Source of the DNA: Madurella fahalii | Taxonomy: Eukaryota > Ascomycota > Sordariomycetes > Sordariales | Assembly: GCA_029876055.1 (NCBI GenBank) | Contig: CM056875.1 | Location: forward strand, 4,613,001 to 4,677,000 | Direction: 5' to 3' | DNA length: 64,000 nt | Shown: positions 22,701 to 31,301 of the stretch, in pieces | Numbering within the stretch: the stretch's first letter is position 1 | Layout: the number at the start of each line of letters is the position of its first letter | Notes under the pieces: generated by a model | The model's database searches: none | What the model saw: only the letters and a program-made list of their open reading frames with translations | Told to the model about the DNA's origin: nothing | Position numbers and translations under genes: made by a program

Positions 22701-23105
22701 ATCTCCCCGCCGGAGGATGATGGGCGGCCGTATACGGCGCCCGAACACCAGGAGCCGCAGGGTCGCGAAGGGCGGTATGAACGGCGGTATGCCAGCATCT
22801 GGCGCTCGCTCAGCGTCAGGTCTAGGCGGAGTCCATCGAGACTGAATGATGTTGGTGTCGGAGTTTGGGCTGGTGCTGCTGAGGCAGGCAAGGACAAGGG
22901 GGGCGGTTTTCTCCCCGCCTTGGGCGACAAGATCAATATCCCGCGCAGGCTGAGTGAGAAGCGAAGGGAGAAGCGGACCCAGGAGCTAAGGCGGATGATT
23001 AGCGGGCCGAGGGAGGTCAGGGATGGGGTCGATGATGTTATCAGGACGAGAGGGGAAAGGGCCTACCGAGGTGCCAACGGGCAGCCGAAGCCGCAGCAGT
23101 TTTAG
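19722..23105 (+). CDS. Large disordered basic protein of unknown function, 1127 residues
   Basis: A single-exon frame of 1127 residues with no recognised folded domain. It is rich in serine, proline, arginine and threonine and is probably mostly disordered. The last third carries several related basic segments in which serine or threonine next to leucine is flanked by arginines: SLSLLRRTLTRRRTSE (about 815-832), LLTRTLSLSRNIRRR (about 844), PRRSLSARLKRTFAI (about 932), KFRRSMESLTRI (about 982), IWRSLSVRSRRSPSR (about 1025) and IPRRLSEKRREKR (about 1073). An acidic stretch, EDEDSEEEDDDGWMEDD, precedes them near 895. Such segments are candidates for kinase sites, 14-3-3 binding or attachment to acidic membranes, but this is inference. 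I do not recognise the family. The long unbroken frame and ordinary codon use support a real gene. Confidence 0.8.
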   Translation: MTAGADLRLVVPNMGSSHANYAFGLDADGLGSQPRMFKKHKTLPHPRRDDLQRSGLWNYGLGSDASLSQSGGSPASSPYVRQTRRTGRGPEPPPTPPAHSRTSSSSHPTDLSGPTCTSGPSRSKDNIPSRPPVTPPNQQTPPTPNLTPDRTPPGAAAHQTQSRPSINDRIPSKNTTDSRTESFRTARENPYSSDDDDGRLTLRPILPSAKTSQTTVRQLSREPRGPRTVGLGLGLESNPSDDLTPRTTGEFNTFDGEWASGETGASEVEEQWDDNLWRNVTVRKKRPTVSREARRETIDDMTATPTNATKALRSTSLQESPVLYSSRRVVSDRLPNQAVPSHSDSSSSVDYKRSSVMSTRSTASTVVEAILVETAPQRRKTLRHVRKQSTLRDSGSEVSPSSSAPTSVSTAVDGHRRLNPAESRVSDVARQSHASTATCNSISSRTARREVWKSGGIPVVVVPDRRSSIGANNRPPSLRSTSSRRSQRSQSLSSAHLSQTPKSKDGVPHFERSHRRSRALSESDGSRAGDERTMDFPPVIPTRSSSLSAPTSRNASRTGSLTAESMKAHNTLHAQQAHQALQKASRELDKLYSRNQPSASGEKPRDWKRIDRQPPPLLVEADQPTVLVQHARDERHDLVEERPSQSSRGHVAHDAPEEHGYGLGGDGYDDSVSGKRLSVHNTPFSVASVETTGTSHAEVSEALAVNIYPHQSKSVMLVDHSTKPSESSSLEQPKTLLGPEIKINVANDSVPATPPQKFSVDDVDSPLRNPRAPPEPPKPPAINFIPATPSGLTPTVEKERQLGNYYEMTQEKPKRSLSLLRRTLTRRRTSEYGPSPARPVGLLTRTLSLSRNIRRRPGDWLDDDGGRRPRLKRRSTADDAPPDESRLHPFWRPSYIEDEDSEEEDDDGWMEDDPAEERTYKYPPIDNRPALPRRSLSARLKRTFAILPLRDDHHDRYYPATEHDATDRRTIRRTPSGNLRVMKFRRSMESLTRISPPEDDGRPYTAPEHQEPQGREGRYERRYASIWRSLSVRSRRSPSRLNDVGVGVWAGAAEAGKDKGGGFLPALGDKINIPRRLSEKRREKRTQELRRMISGPREVRDGVDDVIRTRGERAYRGANGQPKPQQF

Positions 23106-24044
23106 AGAAGCTGTTGTCGGCGGGAGTGACGCTCACGTCCTTTTCACGATAACAGGCGGTGTGTTTTCCTTTTCTTTTTCTTCCCCTATTTTTACTACGG
23201 CATATCGGGGGGATTTATAACGAGCGCGATGAGGATCTCTACCCTTTGTTGATGCCATTTTTCTTACCTTTCCATTACCTGTCTGACTGTCTATCTGTCT
23301 ATAACGAGATCATGCGGGGCCATGTTCGCTGGTTTGCTACTGGGCTCAGGGAGCCTAGATATTGCGTGTGTGCTTTTCATGAGCGGAGGCGTTTTCTGGT
23401 ATGTGCGGCAGCGTCAAGATCGGGATATGAAGTGCGGCGTCTTTGCTGTGACAATAGCCGCAGACGAATTTCATTTGGCCGGGAGGTGGATCTGTTTACT
23501 TTGCTCGGCGGAACGGAAAGAAGACGGGGAATGACGGAAACGTATCATGCCATTTGCTATGACGCCTGGCGAGCCTGTGTATTTTGTAGACCAACAAATC
23601 TTGCTCACGATGATACCACGAAGACTTTTTAAGAGTTATGATTGTTTTGGTTACTCATCTATGAGAGGACGCTGTCTTGCCGGTTGCCAGTTGCTCCACG
23701 GGGTTGATGGATAGGGGGGAAAGCCCTGCTGTGCATCTTGCTTTGCTATCACCATCCTCCGTAGGTCCCATTACACAGCTGAAAGGTGCCGTCAACGCTT
23801 TCGGTATGTGCCAAGCGGGTATGTGATATCGACAAGTAAAAACGCATCACTTATCTCATGCTGCGCTTTTCGGAAGGTATTAGTTCCCTGATGCCATCTC
23901 CCAGAAAACGCCATTACGCCGTCGCAGTGCGCCGCACTCTTAACGAGCCCAAGCTAATAAAACAAGCCCATAGCCGATCCACAATCGTTACACCTCGCAA
24001 ATTACTTTACCTCCCATGCCATCCCTCCCCTTCCCTCCCAAACC
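23106..24044. other. Convergent intergenic region
   Basis: About 940 bases between the ends of the 1127-residue protein gene (+) and the U1-C gene (-). It is T-rich just past 23150, as expected for a 3' untranslated region. No gene or repeat is recognised. Confidence 0.45.
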
Positions 24045-24884
24045 TCACCTCTTCTCCCCTCCCGGAAACCCACCCGCTCCCGGAGGAGGCGGGAAAGGCG
24101 GAAAACCCCCAGGCGGCGGAGGGAATGGCAGCCCACCAGGCGGCGGGAACGGTGGTGGCGGTCCTCCCCTACCCCCGGCACCACCAGCAGCAGCAGCCCC
24201 AGCAGCCGGCGGGGGAAACCCGGGAATCGGAAACGGCGGCGCACCAGGCGCACCAGGGCCGGCTGCGTTCGGCGGGAAGGGAAACGGCGGGGGGAACGGC
24301 GGGGCTCCAGCACCGCCCGGGGGACCACCGGCAGCGGGGCTCGCCCCCGCCGCGCCCGGCGCTCCGGCAGCAGCGCCAGGGAACGGAGGCGCGCCGGGCA
24401 TGCCGGGGAGCGGGAACGGCGGGGGGAACGGCGGGATCCCCCCTGGCGGGAAGGGTGGCGGGACGCCCCCCGGCATGGCTACGCCCGGCATGGGGGGATG
24501 GGGGAAGCCGCCGGGGCCGAGGCCGCCGCCAGGCTGGTTGTGCGGGAGCATGGGGTTGGCGTGGGCTTGGCCTTCGGCGGCGTACGACGAGGTGATGGAG
24601 TCGATGACGGACTGGGCTTTTTCGTGGCCGATTTCTATTTGATTATCACGACCTTGATTAGCTGGATGGATGCGGGGAGAGGATATGAGGAAGGGGACGT
24701 GGACGTACGTTGGTAGTAGTCGACTACGTTGCGCAGGTGGTTGCGGCCGTTGTTGTGGGCTTTACGCACGCTCATTGAGTCGTGCGTGAGGTAGACATCG
24801 CAGTAGTCGCAAAAGACTGGGATTTGTTGTGGTTAGCGACGCGAACTGGCAAAACGAGGGGAAAGAGCGCCTACATTTCGGCAT
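24045..24884 (-). CDS. U1 small nuclear ribonucleoprotein C (U1-C)
   Basis: Three exons (24875-24884, 24709-24816, 24045-24634) give 235 residues. The first exon is only 10 bases; splicing it gives MPKFFCDYCDVYLTHDS. The U1-type C2H2 zinc finger uses Cys6, Cys9, His24 and His30, and is followed by GRNHLRNVVDYYQQIGHEKAQ, which closely follows the family. From about residue 65 the protein is almost purely proline, glycine and alanine, the low-complexity tail usual for U1-C but long here. U1-C sits in the U1 snRNP and stabilises pairing of U1 RNA with the 5' splice site. The introns start GTAGGC and GTACGT and end CAG and TAG. It is divergent from erv25, sharing a 369-base promoter. Confidence 0.95.
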
Positions 24885-25253
24885 CTTGGCGGTGATGCTG
24901 GCGCGACTGATGACAATGCGCCGAACTGTGATCGTTGAGGGTTGAGGGTTATGGTATTTGCTCTCTCTCGGATTTATGGAGGCGGGAGCTGTGAGTTTGG
25001 AGATGGCGACCACACTAGAAAAAGACCAAAGCTCGGCGAGGCTGAGGATTCGACGCGGTCGTAGAAGTGGGGCTGCAAGGCTGATTGTAATCGGCCGGCT
25101 CGACCTTGATTGGTTCCTTTGTGAAGGGGGGGGGCCCACAGCAGCCAGGGGGAAGGCGCCAGATGGCCGTTTGGTCGAAACTGCGTCGCCTGCTCTGCCA
25201 TCACACGCAATCCCACCCTCACCGTCGCTACACTCCAGACACAGCGATCGACC
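24885..25253. promoter_or_regulatory. Shared bidirectional promoter of the U1-C and Erv25 genes
   Basis: Only 369 bases separate the start codons of two housekeeping genes transcribed in opposite directions. Both promoters and both leaders must lie here. No clear TATA box is seen, which is common for housekeeping promoters. Confidence 0.5.
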
Positions 25254-26034
25254 ATGGCTCGCGTACGATCGCTGCTGCAGCACCTCTGCGGCTTGATGCT
25301 GCTGCTGGCAGTTGGCTCCCAGGCGCTCAAGTTCGACATTCAGGCGGGCAATGGCCACGACAAGCAGTCGCGCCGCTGCATACGGAACTTTGTGTCCCGG
25401 GACATGCTGGTCGTCGTCACGGCCATCGTCGACGGCCACCGGGGCGATGGAATGCAGCTCAACATGCACGTGAGTGCTGTGAATGCACACTGAAGTGTCC
25501 GACACAGCCAACTGATGTTCCACGACAGATCACGGACGCGGCAGGGAACGAGTACGGCAAGCCCAAGGACATCGCCGGCGAGCAGCGCACCGTCTTCACC
25601 TCGCACTTTGACGGCTCTTTCGACGTGTGCTTTGAAAACATCCTGACAGGCTGTTAGTTCCACCAGTCTTCCCCTTTTACATCCAGCCCCCCGAAACTGA
25701 CAGTCGTGCAGCGCGATACGTCGAACACCCGTACCGGCACATTGAGTTGGACATCGACATTGGCGCCGACGCTAAGGACTGGTCGGCCATCCAGGCAACG
25801 GAGAAGCTGAAGCCGGTCGAGACGGAGCTGCGGCGCATCGAGGAGATGGTGGCCGAGATCGTCAACGAGATGGACTATCTGCGGACGCGCGAGCAGAAGC
25901 TGCGCGACACCAACGAAAGCACCAACACGCGCGTCAAGCTGTTCGGCTTTGGCACCACGTTCCTGCTGATTGCGCTGTGGGCGTGGCAAATCATGTACCT
26001 GCGAGCATACTTCAGGTCAAAGCATCTTATCTAA
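25254..26034 (+). CDS. erv25: p24-family cargo receptor Erv25 of COPII vesicles
   Basis: Three exons (25254-25469, 25529-25652, 25712-26034) give 220 residues. A signal peptide (about 1-24) ending at SQALKFDI is followed by the GOLD domain with the paired cysteines (RRCIRNF and FDVCFENIL). A coiled coil follows (about 148-185, VETELRRIEEMVAEIVNEMDY). The membrane helix lies at about 195-215 and the short cytosolic tail is YFRSKHLI. The RHIELDIDIGADAKDW segment identifies the Erv25/delta branch of the p24 proteins rather than Emp24. p24 complexes cycle between ER and Golgi and help load cargo, including GPI-anchored proteins, into COPII vesicles. The introns start GTGAGT and GTTAGT, and the joined frame matches the family throughout. 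Confidence 0.95.
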
Positions 26035-26527
26035 TGGCTGGGCTGGCGACGACTGGTTCCTAGACTGTGGCTTTACAAAGGGGACAGGAGTTTTTGCGAG
26101 CTCTTACACGAACTGTTACGCGGGGCAAGCATGGAATTATGAGATCTCTGGTGTACTGTACATGGGTTGTATTTTCGGAGGTTGGTTGGTATGGAAAATC
26201 GCACACTGCAACTCTTGCGTTTCAGTTGTGTAGGATCCATGACGCAGACAGTATGCCGTTTTGCCATTTTTTTGTATGTAAGGTCCTATTTCTGTCGCGA
26301 GATGACCCGATCGGCCGGAGCATCACGGCCCGGCAAATTCGGGTGGTCACCGATAGGTTTTTCGGCCTCGGCCCAGCCAAGCTCCATGCCAAGCAAACGG
26401 AGCCCGGCGCCGTGACAAATCCATCACTATCATCTTTCCTCCTCCATCGGCCTAGTCAGCACCGACTTCTACCATTGCACCCAAAGTACCCCAAGTCGCA
26501 AGGGGATAAAGGAGAGCATAACGAGCC
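26035..26527. promoter_or_regulatory. 3' region of erv25 and promoter of the SDHAF2 gene
   Basis: About 490 bases between two genes on the same strand. No further gene or clear element is recognised. Confidence 0.4.
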
Positions 26528-26824
26528 ATGGCCTCCCTCCGCCCAGCGACCCGCGCCCTTGCGGCGTGCGCGCGACAACCACTCGCCTCCACCTTCCGAC
26601 TAGTCCCCAGACGCTTCGAGAGCAGCAGCAGTAACAATAGCAGCTCCTCCCCTTCAGACCACCCCTCGCGCGACCTCGAAGTGGGCGAGCTCCAAGGCGC
26701 CAAGTTCCGAATCGAGCCGCTGCGCAGGGTAGGCGAAGACCCAGCGACCATGCGCGCCCGTCTCCTCTGTACGCCGTTTCCCCCCCCCCCCCCCCGCTCT
26801 CTCGTCCTACTCACCCACTTACAC

Positions 26825-26915
<91 letters not shown>

Positions 26916-26920
26916 TGCAC

Positions 26921-26975
<55 letters not shown>

Positions 26976-27523
26976 TGCACATGCACATACACGCACGCGC
27001 ACATAAACACATAGATCAATTCGCTAACAAATGAACCCGCGGGGCAGACCAATCCCGCAAGCGCGGCACGCTCGAGTCGGACCTCCTCCTCTCCACCTTC
27101 GCCTCGGCCCACCTGTCCACCATGACGCCCCGCCAGCTGGCCGAGTACGATCTGTTCCTGGACGAGAACGACTGGGACATTTACTACTGGGCCACGCAGC
27201 AAGACCCTTCCTCCTCCTCTTCTTCTTCTTCCCCCGAAGCATCATCATCACCATCATCAACATCATCAACAACAACAGCAGCAGCAGCAGCCTCCGAAGA
27301 CGGTGGGAAGAAAGCTGGGCAGGAGGACCCCGCGACGCAACCGAGCCCGCGCCCCGGGGAGTGGGCACAGACGGTGGGGACGTTCAAGCCGGCGTACCGG
27401 CCGGTGCCGGCGCGGTGGAAGGATAGCGAGGTGCTGAGGATGCTGCGGGCGCACGTTGAGGGACGGCGGGGCGCGGGGAAGGGTGGGATGGGGTTCATGC
27501 CTGCGCTGGAGGAATATAAATAG
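26528..27523 (+). CDS. SDH5: Succinate dehydrogenase assembly factor 2, mitochondrial (SDHAF2/Sdh5)
   Basis: Two exons (26528-26768 and 27048-27523) give 238 residues. The N-terminus (about 1-40) is rich in arginine, alanine and serine without acidic residues, a typical mitochondrial presequence. The join restores RARLLYQSRKRGTLESDLLL, the hallmark of the SDH5/YgfY/SdhE family. It is followed by TPRQLAEYDLFLDENDWDIYYW. The family promotes covalent attachment of FAD to the flavoprotein subunit of complex II. The C-terminal side carries a serine- and alanine-rich insert (about residues 132-165) not part of the core fold, before a conserved-looking end (GTFKPAYRPVPARWKDSEVL). The intron (26769-27047, 279 nt) is unusually long because it carries a C run and a hexanucleotide microsatellite. 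Confidence 0.95.
26780..26795. repeat. C homopolymer, 16 bases, in the SDHAF2 intron
   Basis: A run of 16 C lies 11 bases after the splice donor of the SDHAF2 intron. Such runs are often length-variable and error-prone in sequencing. Being inside the intron, it does not affect the protein. Confidence 0.8.
26821..26992. repeat. ACACAT hexanucleotide microsatellite
   Basis: About 172 bases of nearly perfect ACACAT repeats with a few T-to-G changes near 26917 and the right end. It lies wholly inside the SDHAF2 intron and explains that intron's length. It reads open in several frames on both strands, which are artefacts. Confidence 0.95.
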
Positions 27524-28040
27524 AGGGTGCTCTACAAAATTTGTATACACGTAAGGGGGCTGTGTACGATGATTGTGGGAAGGGGGGTGGGGAGGGGAGG
27601 TTTGTATTTTACTGTAAAAGTGCAAAGTGTTGCTTGTTATAAAGGGGGAAAGGGCCAGGAACCGATCAAAAAGTGAACTGGGCAAAACAAAGAATAGAGA
27701 GTAAGATTCTTGCGCTGGTGGTTGGTTCATGGGGTATATATCATCCTGTCTTTGCTGTCGACGTGTTACTCCGCACATGCTATGTCCTCTTTTGCCATCT
27801 TCGCTGCTTATATGGGGAGAGAGAGAGGGAAAAAAGGGGGGGAATCTGAATGTCCATCCATCCTACCCGAATGCCCCCAGCCATCCGTCTCGAATCCAAC
27901 GCCGCCACAAATGAACACTGCTATGCTTTCCCGCCAAAAAGGAAAAAAATAAAACTTCAACAACGCAGCACCGTCCCACAATACCGAGGGCCAAGTTCAA
28001 AAGCCCAAAGCAAGTCATTATCATCCCTCCCCTCCCCACA
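27524..28040. other. Convergent intergenic region
   Basis: About 500 bases between the ends of the SDHAF2 gene (+) and the Dsn1 gene (-), holding two 3' untranslated regions. No gene is recognised. Confidence 0.45.
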
Positions 28041-29859
28041 TCATGCCAGGCCTCCTCCTTCTGGCGGTAGAATCCTCCCTAGACTCCTCAGGACCTCCAT
28101 CACCCCCACCCCCTGTGTCCCTACCGCGCGCTTCTCCCTCTCTTCCCTCTCCCTCAACCTATCGGCACTCAACTTCAGCACTGCATCCGCCTCTCTGCCG
28201 GCCGTAACTACGCGCATGTCAAGCTTGTGCACGCTATCCGCCAACAAGTCCACCTTGAACTCGAGATCGGACTGCAGGTTCTGCAGGCGGGAGCGGACCT
28301 GCCTTTTGAAGGACCCAAACGCCGTGTCTGGGTTGGTGAGCGAGGAGAGGATCTTCGATTCGGATTCGTCGAGGAGGGAGGGGTCCGGTAAAGGCGCTTT
28401 TCGAGGGTCGGGGGGGTGGTTGCTATTGTTGTCGGCGGAAGAGTATTCGGGGAAGAGGGGAGGGACGGTAGGGAGGGGTTTGGCGATCGCCTGCCAGGCC
28501 TTCTTTTGCGCTTTTAATCTGGCATGCGGGTTAGTACGAATGAGTTCGAACGACAGAGGAGTGGTGGGCGCGTACCGCTCAATCTTGGCCTCTAGCTCGG
28601 CGATTTTGGCGTCGTAATCGACGTTTCGCGGGTTCGGTTTCAAGACCACCGGGACTGGCGGCTTGGGCACGTCTTCTCGGGAGAACCAGTCCGAGAACTC
28701 TGACCTCGCCCCAAAGTCCTTGAGCAGCTGGTCTTGTATCGCGCGTGCTACACAACCCCTTGTCAGCAAACCCCTCCTCAGGCATAGATGCCAGCCAGTT
28801 GGTCCGTCCACTCACCCCCAAGCACCGCGCTTGACCCATACGTCCCATGCGGGGGCTTCTCACTAAGCGCCCTCTCGCCGCACCATATCAGCAGCTGCTT
28901 CATCCGCCGCGGCTCGCTCAGCCCGTCGGCCGAGATATACTTGTAGAACTCGGAAGGGTCGACCTCGCGGTGCGGCAGCGCGCTCTGCCCATTGTCCATC
29001 AGCGAACTGGCCCGCCGCCCACGCACGCCCAGACTACTGCGCCGGCTGCCGCTCGCCCCGCCCTTTTTGCGAAACTCCTTGTTGCGGTTGATGATGGGCG
29101 TGTCGCTAAAAGGGAGGGCAATCATTTGCGATTGCGTGCCTGAAGATGTCCCGGATACGTCTGGCCTTGGCGTTTCCTCCTCCCTGCCACCTACAAGGTT
29201 CGGTTGGTCGTAGTCACCTTCGTATGCCTCAGCTTGGCGCGCGCCATTTGCTTGCCGTCTTTGTTGCTGCGGTTGCTTTTCAGGCGGTTCGCGTGCTTTT
29301 CGTCGCGCCTTAGGCTTGGGTGCCGGGGGCTCCTCTTCCTGCGGTACTGGCGCTGCGGCTAGACTTGACTTCCTTTTTGATGCCCTCCTCGCTGTCGTCG
29401 TCGCCGTTGCCGTCGTCGTCGTCGTTGTTGCTGCTGCTGATGTTGCTGATCGTGATTGCGCAGGTGCTGGGGGTGAGGCGCGTCCCCTTGTCCCCCCTTT
29501 GGCGGTCTTCCTACACTCCTTTTCGAAGGGGCAGGTGCCGGTGTCGGCTCAGGATCGAGCTCATCCGCCTCGGGCGTCGGCGCTGTCTTGACCCTCTTTG
29601 ACCCGCGCGTAAACAGGAAGTCGCCATCTTGTTCGTCGTAGACTGCTGCGGCTGCAGCGAGCATGTCAGCATCCTTTTTCTTCCTCTTGTTCGTCCCTGC
29701 CGCGAGCTGCGGGCCCAATTGCCGACTCTTCTCTGGCGACGGCGGTGACGGCAGGATGGGTAGCGACGTACCCGCGAGGCGTTTACTGTACCGTCGCTCC
29801 GGCTGGTTGTTCATGCTCAGGACTTGTAGCGGCTGGCGGGTCCGTACGAGAGTAGTCAT
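28041..29859 (-). CDS. DSN1: Kinetochore protein Dsn1/Mis13 (MIND/Mis12 complex), with a frame break
   Basis: Exons at 28816-29859, 28576-28747 and 28041-28518. The intron at 28748-28815 starts GTGAGT, and the one at 28519-28575 has a TACTAAC branch site. The middle part (FYKYISADGLSEPRRMKQLLIWCGERAL) is characteristic of the Mis13/Dsn1 family, followed by DQLLKDFGARSEFSDWF and a C-terminal coiled coil. The protein joins the Mis12 complex to inner-kinetochore proteins. The N-terminus is disordered and basic with an AT-hook-like KRSVGRPPK. Around 29500 the upstream frame runs into a stop (at about 29359), while the family frame is offset by one base. One extra G in the G6 run there, or a short unusual intron, would connect them. 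The start at 29859 is the first ATG of the upstream part. Confidence 0.85.
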
Positions 29860-30712
29860 GGATGATGGCGGGGCGGTCGGCGCATGAATGCGGTGTTTGG
29901 CGATTGCAGGCTACACGAGCCAAGCTCGCGACGGCGGACTGCGCTGCGCGGTGTGTCGCGGCAGGACGACGCAAACGCTGGCACGGCGCGTCGCTTTCCA
30001 AGTCTGAATTGCTAGGTGCGGGAGGACCACGGGAGCAGATGCGGGCGGGCGGTCGGACGCGTCAATTCGGGTTTCCAGCCTCAAGGACCGAGCCACTTCG
30101 CGTTATCCTCCGCTTCGAGCGACCGGGGGCGAGGGAAATGGCGAAAATATCGACCAAGAGATGCTGGTTGGGCGAGTAGATTGATCCTGGTCTCAGAATG
30201 TGCCCTGCGAAAGTGGGCTGCTCTGCCGCATCGCGACCGGAAGCAGCGCCCCGTTTGTTTACCCGAACGGCCCCCAGAATGTGGCTGCCCAGAACGCTCG
30301 GGCCACGCGCCACGTCAAGGCTGCCAGAGAACGTCCTCTTTCGCACAAGACAAACCCAATAGTCGCCTGTCGATGCGCCTGTCGATGAGCATGTCGATGC
30401 GCATGTCGATGCACCTTCCGATCTCTGGCTGTGCAGTTAAAAAGAACACATCAGGTGATAACGCGGTAGTGCGTTCCAGTAAACCAGAACTTACCAGTCT
30501 TATCATGTTCTTTTATAAATGCATGGTCCCAGATCAATGTGCTGCGTAGTACACTACCATCTGCTGCCGGTTGACCAAATTTGATGGTGGTTATCCTAGA
30601 AGTACATTCTTCCCACAATGCTGCAGCCAGAATTGAGATATACTGACATTCATATCTGTTCCGTGCTTTATTCATCGCAAAATGGCAATGCAAGCAAAGC
30701 ACAGCTATCAAT

Positions 30713-30744
<32 letters not shown>

Positions 30745-31301
30745 GCAGCCCATCTCGTTGCCTCTTTACGGGCTACTTGTACAACTACAACGACACACGC
30801 AAGAAAGAGGCCAAGGAGATCTCATCGTCCGCTCAGCACGAAAGCGCGCTCTCGCGTCGCTTCGCATCCCTTCTTCTACCCCGGCCAACCCCGGCGTGAC
30901 ATGGCATAAAAACCCTCCCGACCCCGTTGCGAACAAACGCCCTTCCTTTCCTTGCTTCCTTCCTCCCATTTCCATCCCCAAAGCCAGAGCAAACTAAAAC
31001 CCAAAGCCAAAACGCAGGCCCGAAGAACTCCCCCAAACGCCGCTTTTGATGTATGCCTCCCTGTTGCCGATTACATACAAGGAACGAGGACCGCCAAGCT
31101 GGGCTGGGAATGAAACAAAACCCCTCCAGTCCAGAAAGCAAGCCAACTCGCCCTAGCCCTGTTACTGTACAGCCTGCCGGAAAAAAGAAAGGAAAAAAAA
31201 AAAGTAAATGGAATGCGGCCGCCCGTAAATAGCATGTCGGCGAACCATGTCGTACGCCGCCTGTGATAAACGCCGTTTTTCAACCATATCATCATCGTCA
31301 A
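29860..31301. other. Intergenic region with tandem and trinucleotide repeats
   Basis: About 1.44 kb holding the Dsn1 promoter on the left and the 3' untranslated region of the bZIP gene on the right. It contains four 12-base repeats (30367-30414) and a CAT/CAG trinucleotide run (about 30708-30749). No gene is convincing. Confidence 0.45.
30367..30414. repeat. Four tandem 12-bp repeats, consensus ATGTCGATGCGC
   Basis: Four adjacent units, each differing from the consensus at no more than two positions. They lie in intergenic DNA and have no apparent function. Confidence 0.8.

Noticed and set aside
26452..27012. Frames with long Met-Cys, His-Ile or Val-Tyr repeats
   Set aside because: They are translations of the ACACAT microsatellite in the SDHAF2 intron.
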